The position numbers and the translations under genes are program-made. Shown piece by piece: positions 6,257-11,110 of a stretch of DNA of 27,534 bases. Source of the DNA: a virus; IMG/VR virus record IMGVR_UViG_3300030333_002204, positions 1 through 27,534 of that record. The stretch is one strand, 5' to 3'. Below the pieces are notes generated by a model. That model made no database searches and was not told the origin of the DNA. It worked only from the letters and a program-made list of their open reading frames with translations. Position 1 is the stretch's first letter; each line of letters starts with the position of its first letter.

Positions 6257-6549
6257 TGTTGCTCCTTAGCTAGCAACTTGTTGCATGCCTCGTACACAAT
6301 CAAGTGGCTGTTGTTTTTATATACTTGTAGTGCATCACCTAGCATGCAGTATTCTGTATAACCCATGAACTCATGCGCTTTTGTTTTATCTGCAACTAGC
6401 TCTGTACCTAGTATCTCATCGCTGTAACCGATGATGTCTAAGAATAATGTAGCTGGTGTTTTACCTGGGTCAAAGTTTTTACTCCAGTCAAACAATGGCT
6501 GCAGCTTGTCCATTACTATATCTATTTGTGTTACTATTGTTTTAGGCAT
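6253..6549 (-). CDS. Hypothetical 98-aa protein
   Basis: It starts at ATG behind AAAAGGAGGG and about 27 bases after the -10 of the promoter at 6577-6606, so it is first in its unit. A segment (F-L-D-I-I-G-Y-S-D-E-I-L-G, then L-G-D-A-L-Q-V-Y) resembles small uncharacterised proteins I have seen in actinophages. The rest is helical with no catalytic motif. The unit continues through the Cys-rich, membrane and zinc-finger genes. Function unknown. Confidence 0.65.
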   Translation of the reverse strand: MPKTIVTQIDIVMDKLQPLFDWSKNFDPGKTPATLFLDIIGYSDEILGTELVADKTKAHEFMGYTEYCMLGDALQVYKNNSHLIVYEACNKLLAKEQQ

Positions 6550-6573
6550 CTTGCCCTCCTTTTATTGCGTACA

Positions 6574-6765
6574 TTATTTAGACTCCACATCGTGAGAAAA
6601 GTTACACTCACAATCCAAAAAACTTTTATAGATTGTGCGCAAGTGTTGCATCTCTCTGTACTTGTGTATGTCTAAACCTTCATTCATTATCCTGGTTCTT
6701 AGCTGGTCAACGTGACACTGGACCATTTCGTGTAATGATTCGTGTCCGTATTTATTCTTCTTCAT
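6574..6765 (-). CDS. Hypothetical 63-aa protein ending VESK
   Basis: The start is uncertain: ATG 6765 gives 63 residues and a 14-base overlap with the upstream gene; ATG 6780 would add five. The protein is His/Arg/Leu-rich and helical with two Cys near the end (D-C-E-C). Its last codons TCT-AAA-TAA coincide with the -10 of the next promoter, so the C-terminal Ser-Lys is probably dictated by promoter sequence. No family is recognised. Confidence 0.5.
   Translation of the reverse strand: MKKNKYGHESLHEMVQCHVDQLRTRIMNEGLDIHKYREMQHLRTIYKSFLDCECNFSHDVESK
6577..6606 (-). promoter_or_regulatory. Promoter: TGTAACT-N17-TCTAAA
   Basis: On the minus strand, TGTAACT (6606-6600) and TCTAAA (6582-6577) are 17 bases apart. 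The -10 lies inside the final codons of the 6574 gene. It reads toward the gene starting at 6549, leaving a short leader that carries its ribosome site. Confidence 0.65.
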
Positions 6766-6970
6766 CCACAACAACTTCAATAAAATTTATTTCTTGATGA
6801 TAACTTGAACGTATTTCATTCTTGTTATATGTACCACGATTGTAGTCTGATAACCACAAAGATTGCACATGTTCATCTTCTTGTAAATCAAATATTTCAC
6901 GGTCTGAATATCCATCTACTACAAATGTATCAACCTTTGTTGTGATAACTTCAAATTTTATCTTTGGCAT
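6752..6970 (-). CDS. Hypothetical 72-aa protein with acidic tail
   Basis: It starts at ATG 6970 behind AGGAAGGAAG, 12 bases after the previous stop. The N-terminal half alternates hydrophobic and polar residues as in beta strands (K-I-K-F-E-V-I-T-T-K-V-D-T-F-V-V), and the end is acidic (V-V-V-D-E-E-E). No family is recognised. It overlaps the following gene. Confidence 0.6.
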   Translation of the reverse strand: MPKIKFEVITTKVDTFVVDGYSDREIFDLQEDEHVQSLWLSDYNRGTYNKNEIRSSYHQEINFIEVVVDEEE

Positions 6971-6982
6971 TCTTCTTCCTTC

Positions 6983-7345
6983 CTATGCTGCCACCGCAGC
7001 ATCTTCTACTCTCTCAACTTCCAAGTAAAAATCTATCTCTGCATCATTAAAGAATCTGTAATCAACAAAGTATTTATTCCAATACTTGTATGGTTGAAGA
7101 GGATATTTTTTGTTGTAATAAGCATCACTGTAACCATCCTTCTTTGGAAACTCTTTGGTTACCCACTTACCACCGATGTCTTTGTAAACATCTATCTCAT
7201 CCCATAGTTCTTGCAGCTCCTGCTTTGTACCATACTTGACCCACTGTGTACCTTCCTTAACAAACCCCAGGTCTTTTAAGAACGCAGCTTTAGTTGGACC
7301 AAGCACTGGCTTGACTGCATACAACTTCGCTATCTCCTGCATCAT
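6983..7345 (-). CDS. Hypothetical 120-aa Tyr/Lys-rich protein
   Basis: First gene after the promoter at 7370-7400; ATG-ATG at 7345/7342 follows GGTGGTG. The protein is rich in Lys, Tyr, Trp and Phe (for instance D-A-Y-Y-N-K-K-Y-P-L-Q-P-Y-K-Y-W-N-K-Y-F) with a small Ala/Val-rich tail. No motif is recognised. Aromatic and basic content would suit a nucleic-acid or protein binder, but that is weak inference. Confidence 0.6.
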   Translation of the reverse strand: MMQEIAKLYAVKPVLGPTKAAFLKDLGFVKEGTQWVKYGTKQELQELWDEIDVYKDIGGKWVTKEFPKKDGYSDAYYNKKYPLQPYKYWNKYFVDYRFFNDAEIDFYLEVERVEDAAVAA

Positions 7346-7366
7346 TCACCACCTTTTTTTATCACG

Positions 7367-7753
7367 TTACTTAGACACCTGCTCTTCTAATTTAGTTACA
7401 TCTTTTTTTTCACGATACTTACCATACTCAAACTGTGGTTCAGGATTTGCTTTGACTGTTGCCTTCATATCTTCTAATACTTTTATGAACGCATCAATCG
7501 TATGCAATACATCTGACGTACCGTAAGCTATTGCACCAGACTGGCTGGTATAGAATGTCCAAAATGTTTTTCCAAATAATTTTTCTAACTCTTCACGTGG
7601 ATGAAAGTCATAATCCGCATCAATTCTAAATGGAACTGACACATCCTTAGCACATGATTGATTCCAAATTTTATATTCGTAATCAACACCACGCTCTAGC
7701 ACTTCATCATTGTCATTACTAGACCATCTGTAATTTACTTTTTTGTTATACAT
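7367..7753 (-). CDS. Hypothetical 128-aa protein ending VSK
   Basis: The ATG overlaps the TAA of the gene upstream (TAATG at 7753). The protein is acidic and aromatic, with a central F-G-K-T-F-W-T-F-Y-T-S-Q-S-G-A-I-A-Y-G segment and a charged end. Its final codons TCT-AAG-TAA coincide with the -10 of the promoter at 7370-7400, and the Asp-Val-Thr codons supply the -35. No family is recognised. Confidence 0.6.
   Translation of the reverse strand: MYNKKVNYRWSSNDNDEVLERGVDYEYKIWNQSCAKDVSVPFRIDADYDFHPREELEKLFGKTFWTFYTSQSGAIAYGTSDVLHTIDAFIKVLEDMKATVKANPEPQFEYGKYREKKDVTKLEEQVSK
7370..7400 (-). promoter_or_regulatory. Promoter: TGTAACT-N18-TCTAAG
   Basis: On the minus strand, TGTAACT (7400-7394) is followed after 18 bases by TCTAAG (7375-7370), which abuts the stop codon of the 7367 gene. 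It reads toward 7345. The bases after it, TAACGTGA, are identical to those after the promoter at 7979-8009. Confidence 0.65.
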
Positions 7754-7956
7754 TACTTACCTTCCTTTGCTTCATCCATTACACCTTGTACAAACTTAGT
7801 TGCATCATCTTCACCCATCGCCATGAATAACAATCCAATTAATATATCTATTGCTTTACCAATACCCATTACGGAATCTGCAATAGTTGTATCAAGTTCT
7901 AATTCAACCGCTTTAGTTTTAAGTTTTCTTAAAACTTCATTCCTAGTTTCAATCAT
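7753..7956 (-). CDS. Hypothetical 67-aa protein
   Basis: ATG 7956 follows GAAGGAAGGAAG and is chosen over an in-frame ATG at 7992 that lies inside the upstream gene and has no ribosome site. The protein is helical (residues 1-30) with a hydrophobic middle (G-I-G-K-A-I-D-I-L-I-G-L-L-F-M-A-M-G) and an acidic/basic tail ending K-E-G-K. It may be membrane-associated but has no clear full span. It is first in the unit that also contains the 7367 gene. Confidence 0.6.
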   Translation of the reverse strand: MIETRNEVLRKLKTKAVELELDTTIADSVMGIGKAIDILIGLLFMAMGEDDATKFVQGVMDEAKEGK

Positions 7957-7975
7957 GTTTCTTCCTTCCTTCACG

Positions 7976-8497
7976 TTACTTAGACTCAACATCTTCTGAA
8001 TCGGTTACATCTTCTGCCATCTTTTTTAATTTCTCCCAGTGTGGTTCAAACGTAGGAAGAAAATAGTTCTTCATGTAATCTGCATGGCTGTCATACCCTG
8101 GAAATCTTGCAGCAAATTCTTTTGGTTCTAAAGACCACATCTCTTTTGCAAGATGGAATGGACTGTGATACTCATTCTCAAATGTAATCATGTTGAGTTC
8201 CTTCATAGTATATTCTTTGTAAACGTAGTCACCTTCTGTTAGTACATAAGTTTTATCTACGTACTCTTGGAATGGCATGCCGTCAACAACACCGTCAACA
8301 TTACCGTCAATATATTTTGCGCTGACTGAGTCATCGTAAACTGTATTTGTTTTTTTGTTTAACAAGAACGCATGACCACCGTAATGTGCAGCACCCTTGA
8401 ATATATCTCTTAGTGCATGGACCACAACCCAGTCATCACCTTTTGATGGGTCATTGATTGCATTCCATGCAGCTGGATAGCAGTTACCAGCACCCAT
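7976..8497 (-). CDS. Papain-like (C/H/D) protein, function unknown
   Basis: A 173-residue protein starting M-G-A-G-N-C-Y, its ATG overlapping the stop of the upstream gene (TAATG). Cys6 in N-C-Y-x-A-A-W, His42 in G-G-H-A-F-L-L and Asp55 in V-Y-D-D-S are spaced like the Cys-His-Asp triad of NlpC/papain-like or transglutaminase-like folds. No signal peptide is seen, so it should act in the cytoplasm, perhaps on a host protein. The last ~70 residues are helical and charged. It ends in Val-Glu-Ser-Lys, coding sequence that doubles as the promoter at 7979-8009. The fold is a pattern-based guess; activity is untested. Confidence 0.5.
   Translation of the reverse strand: MGAGNCYPAAWNAINDPSKGDDWVVVHALRDIFKGAAHYGGHAFLLNKKTNTVYDDSVSAKYIDGNVDGVVDGMPFQEYVDKTYVLTEGDYVYKEYTMKELNMITFENEYHSPFHLAKEMWSLEPKEFAARFPGYDSHADYMKNYFLPTFEPHWEKLKKMAEDVTDSEDVESK
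7979..8009 (-). promoter_or_regulatory. Promoter: TGTAACC-N18-TCTAAG
   Basis: On the minus strand, TGTAACC (8009-8003) is followed after 18 bases by TCTAAG (7984-7979), directly before the TAA stop of the 7976 gene. It reads toward ATG 7956, 22 bases beyond the -10, with GAAGGAAGG between them. Confidence 0.65.
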
Positions 8498-8652
8498 TAT
8501 CTTTTACCTTTTGTTGGTTGAGTTTTATCCATTCTGTAAATCACACCTTCATTGATTTCTGCTGTGACATACGCATCTTCAAAGTGTGTTGGAGCAGAGA
8601 CTCTGATGTCTCCGTTTGCTTTCCAGTAAATAACTCTATAGATTTCTTTCAT
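8497..8652 (-). CDS. Hypothetical 51-aa protein
   Basis: ATG 8652 lies one base after the TAA of the upstream gene, behind GGAAGGAG, and the frame ends in a TAA that overlaps the ATG of the 8497 gene. The peptide begins M-K-E-I-Y-R-V-I-Y-W-K with beta-like alternation and ends basic (T-K-G-K-R). No family is recognised. It completely fills the gap and has normal codon use. Confidence 0.6.
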   Translation of the reverse strand: MKEIYRVIYWKANGDIRVSAPTHFEDAYVTAEINEGVIYRMDKTQPTKGKR

Positions 8653-8653
8653 G

Positions 8654-8857
8654 TTAAGACTCCTTCCTTTTTTCCTTTATGATTTTCTTAACATCACTTT
8701 GCAATCTAATTAACTCAATAAAGCTATTGCCATCAAGAACATTGAACACTTCCGCATCTAATGTAGTAACTCTTTGAAGCGCAGTTTTAAACACTTCTAA
8801 TTCTGCAATAGTTCCTTGTTTTAGTTTTTTATCTAACATCTCTTTTGTAAATGTCAT
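8654..8857 (-). CDS. Hypothetical 67-aa helical protein
   Basis: The chosen ATG 8857 follows GAAGGAAGGAAG. An in-frame ATG at 8875 would place the ribosome site inside the gene. The protein (M-T-F-T-K-E-M-L-D-K-K-L-K) is Leu/Lys/Glu-rich and likely helical, ending E-K-R-K-E-S. It is first in a unit of three genes after the promoter at 8880-8910. No function is recognised. Confidence 0.6.
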   Translation of the reverse strand: MTFTKEMLDKKLKQGTIAELEVFKTALQRVTTLDAEVFNVLDGNSFIELIRLQSDVKKIIKEKRKES

Positions 8858-8879
8858 ATCTCTTCCTTCCTTCATATTT

Positions 8880-8910
8880 ATTAGACCATTACCTTTACGA
8901 TTAAGTTACA
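8880..8910 (-). promoter_or_regulatory. Promoter: TGTAACT-N18-TCTAAT
   Basis: On the minus strand, TGTAACT (8910-8904) is followed after 18 bases by TCTAAT (8885-8880), which contains the TAA stop of the kinase gene. It reads toward ATG 8857, 22 bases beyond the -10. Confidence 0.65.
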
Positions 8911-9480
8911 TAGTTTTTGTAAGAATTTTGATTTGACTGAATTGAACCCTGGTAATTCTTGATAGTCAATGTAACCAGTAGCTGCTAATTCTTGCAGTTT
9001 TTCTGCAGTGTATTCTGTACCCCCGAAGTCTTTTGCGCATACTGATAAGAACATTTTGCGCTTGCTTGTTTGGTTACGTCTATGCACATTATAAAGGCAG
9101 CTTGCTAAATCATTCTTGACATATACAAAGCGCACTTGCAAGCCAGCTGATTTTGCAGCTGTAATCCTAGTTAATACTTTTGACCAGTTTTTGCCGCGGT
9201 TATCAAAGATAACTGTTTTACATTTATAGCTATCTAAAAATGAATCTTGATTATAAAAATAACTGAATAGCAGAGATTGTGATAACTCTGAAGCTGCGGG
9301 GTGCAGCTGCGCATTAGTATCAGAATCTACTGGCATCTGATTATTGAAAGCTAGCTTGATAGCATCCGCATCTATAATAAAGGCATCTTGCTGACCAGCT
9401 AATTCTTTGGCATATCTTGACTTACCGCTACCGCTAGCACCGATAAGAAATGTAATTGTGTTCTGTGTTTTTGTGTTCAT
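8881..9480 (-). CDS. Zeta-toxin-like P-loop kinase
   Basis: A 199-residue protein with a Walker A loop (G-A-S-G-S-G-K-S, residues 14-21) right behind the first beta strand, then I-I-D-A-D-A-I-K (about 35-42) as in zeta-toxin and polynucleotide-kinase relatives. A Walker-B-like strand T-V-I-F-D-N-R-G (about 89-96) and a basic lid region V-H-R-R-N (132-136) follow. It should phosphorylate a small molecule, nucleic acid or sugar nucleotide; the substrate is unknown. The only possible ATG lies 4 bases after the -10 with no Shine-Dalgarno, so the mRNA may be leaderless. No antitoxin-like partner is recognised next to it. Confidence 0.65.
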   Translation of the reverse strand: MNTKTQNTITFLIGASGSGKSRYAKELAGQQDAFIIDADAIKLAFNNQMPVDSDTNAQLHPAASELSQSLLFSYFYNQDSFLDSYKCKTVIFDNRGKNWSKVLTRITAAKSAGLQVRFVYVKNDLASCLYNVHRRNQTSKRKMFLSVCAKDFGGTEYTAEKLQELAATGYIDYQELPGFNSVKSKFLQKLCNLIVKVMV

Positions 9481-9484
9481 GTTA

Positions 9485-9515
9485 ATTAGAGCTAAATTAG
9501 TTACAAAAGGTTACA
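9485..9515 (-). promoter_or_regulatory. Promoter: TGTAACC-N18-TCTAAT, leaderless gene
   Basis: On the minus strand, TGTAACC (9515-9509) is followed after 18 bases by TCTAAT (9490-9485). The kinase ATG (9480) begins only 4 bases later, unlike the 21-27 bases seen at the other copies in the block, and there is no ribosome site between. Transcription would start at or next to the ATG. Confidence 0.6.
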
Positions 9516-9620
9516 CAATATTTAGAATTATTTTATTATGGGATATCTATCAATCCTTCTCAATTAGACCCATGCCATATTCATTTTAAAAAAATCCTGG
9601 GGTATTTTGTAGCATACCTT

Positions 9621-9663
9621 GATATAAGCTGTAATTGCTGGATATATGCTGTAAATGCTTGAT
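9621..9663. repeat. Two 20-bp tandem repeats plus partial third (iteron-like)
   Basis: Two adjacent 20-base units with consensus GATATAWGCTGTAAWTGCTK occupy 9621-9640 and 9641-9660, and a third begins GAT. They lie in a gene-poor, A/T-rich stretch just upstream of the minus-strand block. A 12-base perfect palindrome (ACTATATATAGT, 9779-9790) lies nearby. Such iterons can bind an initiator or repressor; no initiator gene is recognised in the window. Confidence 0.5.
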
Positions 9664-9807
9664 TTTATTAACCTACTAACGCAACATAATAGGTATTATA
9701 GGACAACAAACGGGAATGTAAATTTGCGTGGGGTGTATTCGTATTCGTAACACTACAGTTAGTTAATGCCAATTTATTACTATATATAGTGTGTTATATA
9801 AAAACTA

Positions 9808-9930
9808 CTATATCTTGTGTTTATATATTATCTTTGTAGATAAAGTACATACATTAGGTGAACTATCACAGTAATAACCGTTAGTCTTTTCAACTTGCTT
9901 TAAAGTGTTTTTACACTCTTTACATTTCAT
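9808..9930 (-). CDS. 40-aa zinc-ribbon protein
   Basis: The frame begins M-K-C-K-E-C-K-N-T-L with Cys3-x2-Cys6 and a second pair Cys21 (G-Y-Y-C) and Cys28 (N-V-C-T-L). It looks like a minimal zinc ribbon with a basic tail. There is no Shine-Dalgarno, and an A/T-rich TATTAT lies immediately upstream, so the start may be leaderless. It is isolated in a regulatory region, which would suit a DNA-binding role. It is short, but the Cys pattern is unlikely by chance. Confidence 0.5.
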   Translation of the reverse strand: MKCKECKNTLKQVEKTNGYYCDSSPNVCTLSTKIIYKHKI

Positions 9931-10006
9931 ATATAATATTTATTTTATTAGGGGTCTTTTAGGATATAGCGGGCTATTTTTTTTATATATTTAAATTTGA
10001 ACTAGG

Positions 10007-10150
10007 ATGTTTCGCTTGACCTTGGGTATCTCACTTGTCTGTCTAGTTGGTCTTACTGGCTGTAAGGTGAGACTTTTGTACTCCCGATGTCCGCTTTACC
10101 TGTATCTTGCTACTTGCTCCTGGTTGTTTGTAGTTTGCTAACTTTATCAT
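10007..10150. other. G/C-richer island with competing short ORFs; possible ncRNA
   Basis: This stretch is visibly richer in G and C than its flanks. On the plus strand, ATG 10007 to TAA 10141 gives 44 residues with a lipoprotein-like start (hydrophobic, then L-T-G-C at 16-19) but codon choice unlike neighbouring genes and a poor ribosome site. On the minus strand, ATG 10150 to TAG 10043 gives a 35-residue hydrophilic peptide with more typical codons and no ribosome site. A short dyad TCTCAC...GTGAGA is present. A structured RNA is a third option. I cannot choose between them. Confidence 0.3.
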
Positions 10151-10159
10151 AAAGGATAA

Positions 10160-10248
10160 TCTAAAACAATTTAGAGAAAAAAATTTTTTTTTAGCTCGCT
10201 TTGCTCGCAAGTATCTATATAATAAATTTATCTTGGGATGGTCCCAGG
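10160..10248. other. Intergenic hairpins, A/T tract and GCTCGC repeats
   Basis: TCTAAA-ACAA-TTTAGA (10160-10175) is a perfect 6-bp hairpin, followed by seven A and nine T residues (10177-10192). GCTCGC is then repeated at 10194-10199 and 10203-10208. CTTGGGA-TGG-TCCCAGG (10232-10248) is a second hairpin with a 7-bp stem including one G-T pair. These may be protein-binding sites, a termination region or part of an origin. No gene is seen here. Confidence 0.4.
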
Positions 10249-10250
10249 AG

Positions 10251-10278
10251 TTAGTTATAAATAAATATGTATAACTAA
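10251..10278. promoter_or_regulatory. Perfect 9-bp inverted repeat, operator-like
   Basis: TTAGTTATA (10251-10259) and TATAACTAA (10270-10278) are perfect complements around a 10-base A/T spacer. Half-sites about 19 bases apart, nearly two helical turns, suit a dimeric repressor. Its GTTATA core recalls the dyad at 2168-2202, but the two sites are not identical. Confidence 0.45.
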
Positions 10279-10355
10279 AAGAAAAGAAAAATGCTTTTCA
10301 TCATATAGAGATATGTGGGGAATGAATAAGTTATTTTTTTATTCTTTCATACCAA

Positions 10356-10374
10356 ACAGTATTGGACATACTGT
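10356..10374. promoter_or_regulatory. ACAGTAT-N5-ATACTGT dyad
   Basis: A perfect 7-bp inverted repeat with a 5-base centre lies just before the terminator at 10381. It resembles an operator for a small HTH repressor. The arms point outward relative to a LexA box (ACAG...CTGT rather than CTGT...ACAG), so LexA is unlikely. Confidence 0.4.
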
Positions 10375-10380
10375 ACGTGA

Positions 10381-10416
10381 ACAAAAACCTACTTCTTGCC
10401 CGAAGTAGGTTTTTGT
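10381..10416 (-). terminator. Strong 15-bp stem terminator
   Basis: ACAAAAACCTACTTC and GAAGTAGGTTTTTGT are perfect complements around TTGCCC. Each strand ends in a T-rich run, so it can act both ways. On the minus strand it overlaps the last codons and stop of the zinc-binding gene at 10389 and probably ends that transcript. Confidence 0.8.
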
Positions 10417-10604
10417 TTTGTCGGGTCTATATTTCTACCTTTGATTCTTGGATAACTTTTAGGTTTGTGTTTATGACAATATTTATATTTGTTATATTGA
10501 GATAAGATGGTAGTACAAGCAGAATGCACGCAGGTTCGGTTTTTCTGATACTGCGTATTCTTTTTGAAGTTCGGGTACTTGTTACCCGATATGTATTCTG
10601 CCAT
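10389..10604 (-). CDS. 71-aa zinc-binding protein (C-x4-C...C-x2-H)
   Basis: The protein contains Cys25-x4-Cys30, then L-S-Q-Y-N and Cys43-x2-His46, flanked by Lys/Arg-rich segments. The C-x4-C, LS-x-YN, C-x2-H pattern recurs in small proteins of actinobacteria and their phages. The ATG at 10604 has no Shine-Dalgarno but sits 6 bases after a TATAAT on the same strand, typical of a leaderless transcript. The 3' end overlaps a strong terminator. It is divergent from the plus-strand packaging genes. DNA binding is likely by charge; function unknown. Confidence 0.65.
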   Translation of the reverse strand: MAEYISGNKYPNFKKNTQYQKNRTCVHSACTTILSQYNKYKYCHKHKPKSYPRIKGRNIDPTKQKPTSGKK

Positions 10605-10625
10605 AATTAAATTATAGGAGGACAG

Positions 10626-10694
10626 ATGCCAGGTAAAGGATATTCATATAAAAAAGGTATGAAAAAAAACAAGAGCAGAAAACGTAAGAAGTAA
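10626..10694 (+). CDS. 22-aa Lys-rich peptide
   Basis: ATG 10626 follows AGGAGGACAG, a strong ribosome site, and the TAA overlaps the next ATG (TAATG at 10694). The peptide starts M-P-G-K-G-Y-S-Y-K-K-G and ends in a run of Lys and Arg; half of its residues are basic. Similar tiny G-Y-x-K-K-G peptides occur in marine phages. It heads the plus-strand packaging operon. It may bind DNA or be packaged with it, which is inference. Confidence 0.6.
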   Translation: MPGKGYSYKKGMKKNKSRKRKK

Positions 10695-10951
10695 TGGCTG
10701 AATATAGGGGAATGAAGGTAAAGTTAAATTCACCTTCTGCAATACGAAAAGGTGAACCAGGGTATGGTCGCAAAAAATCTAAAGTCTTTGTAATGGATAA
10801 TGGCAAAGTAAAAAAGATTATGTTCGGTGACCCCAATATGGCTATAAGAAAAAACAATCCAAAAGCTAGAGCTTCGTTTCGTGCTAGACACAAATGTAGT
10901 ACAGCTAAGGATAAAACAACAGCAAGATATTGGTCTTGCAGAGCATGGTAA
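10694..10951 (+). CDS. Conserved basic phage protein (DUF5872-like)
   Basis: An 85-residue basic protein with a recognisable conserved end: K-K-I-M-F-G-D-P-N-M-A-I-R-K-N, then A-R-H-K-C, D-K-T-T-A-R-Y-W-S-C-R-A-W. I know this pattern from many marine phages, where it lies near terminase or capsid genes. The DUF number is from memory. The two Cys and the His may bind a metal. It is coupled to the peptide upstream and has high Lys/Arg content. Function unknown. Confidence 0.65.
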   Translation: MAEYRGMKVKLNSPSAIRKGEPGYGRKKSKVFVMDNGKVKKIMFGDPNMAIRKNNPKARASFRARHKCSTAKDKTTARYWSCRAW

Positions 10952-10960
10952 GGAGTAAGA

Positions 10961-11107
10961 ATGGCAGCTAAAAAAGGTTTATATCATAATATAAATAAAA
11001 GAAAAAAAGCTGGGACAAGTAGGTCAAAGAAAAATTCTACAATTAGTCCTAAAGCATACGCAAACATGAAAGCTGGATTTCCAAAAAAGAAGAAAAAAAA
11101 GAAGTAA
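10961..11107 (+). CDS. 48-aa Lys-rich protein
   Basis: ATG 10961 follows AAGGAGTAAGA. The start M-A-A-K-K-G-L-Y-H-N-I-N-K-R-K-K-A-G matches a small-protein pattern (G-L-Y/W-x-N-I-x-x-K-R) common in marine phages. The C-terminus is seven lysines in a row. It is the third consecutive tiny basic gene before the terminase, which starts three bases after its stop. Role unknown; nucleic-acid binding is likely by charge. Confidence 0.6.
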   Translation: MAAKKGLYHNINKRKKAGTSRSKKNSTISPKAYANMKAGFPKKKKKKK

Positions 11108-11110
11108 GTA

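Noticed and set aside
9621-9663. CRISPR-like repeats
   Set aside because: Only two adjacent 20-bp units with no spacers; they look like iterons.
10356-10374. LexA box
   Set aside because: The arms are ACAG...CTGT, the reverse of the LexA consensus CTGT...ACAG.
10323-10409. 28-codon plus-strand ORF starting MNKLFFYSF
   Set aside because: Runs through a dyad and the terminator stem, and has only a weak G-rich signal upstream.
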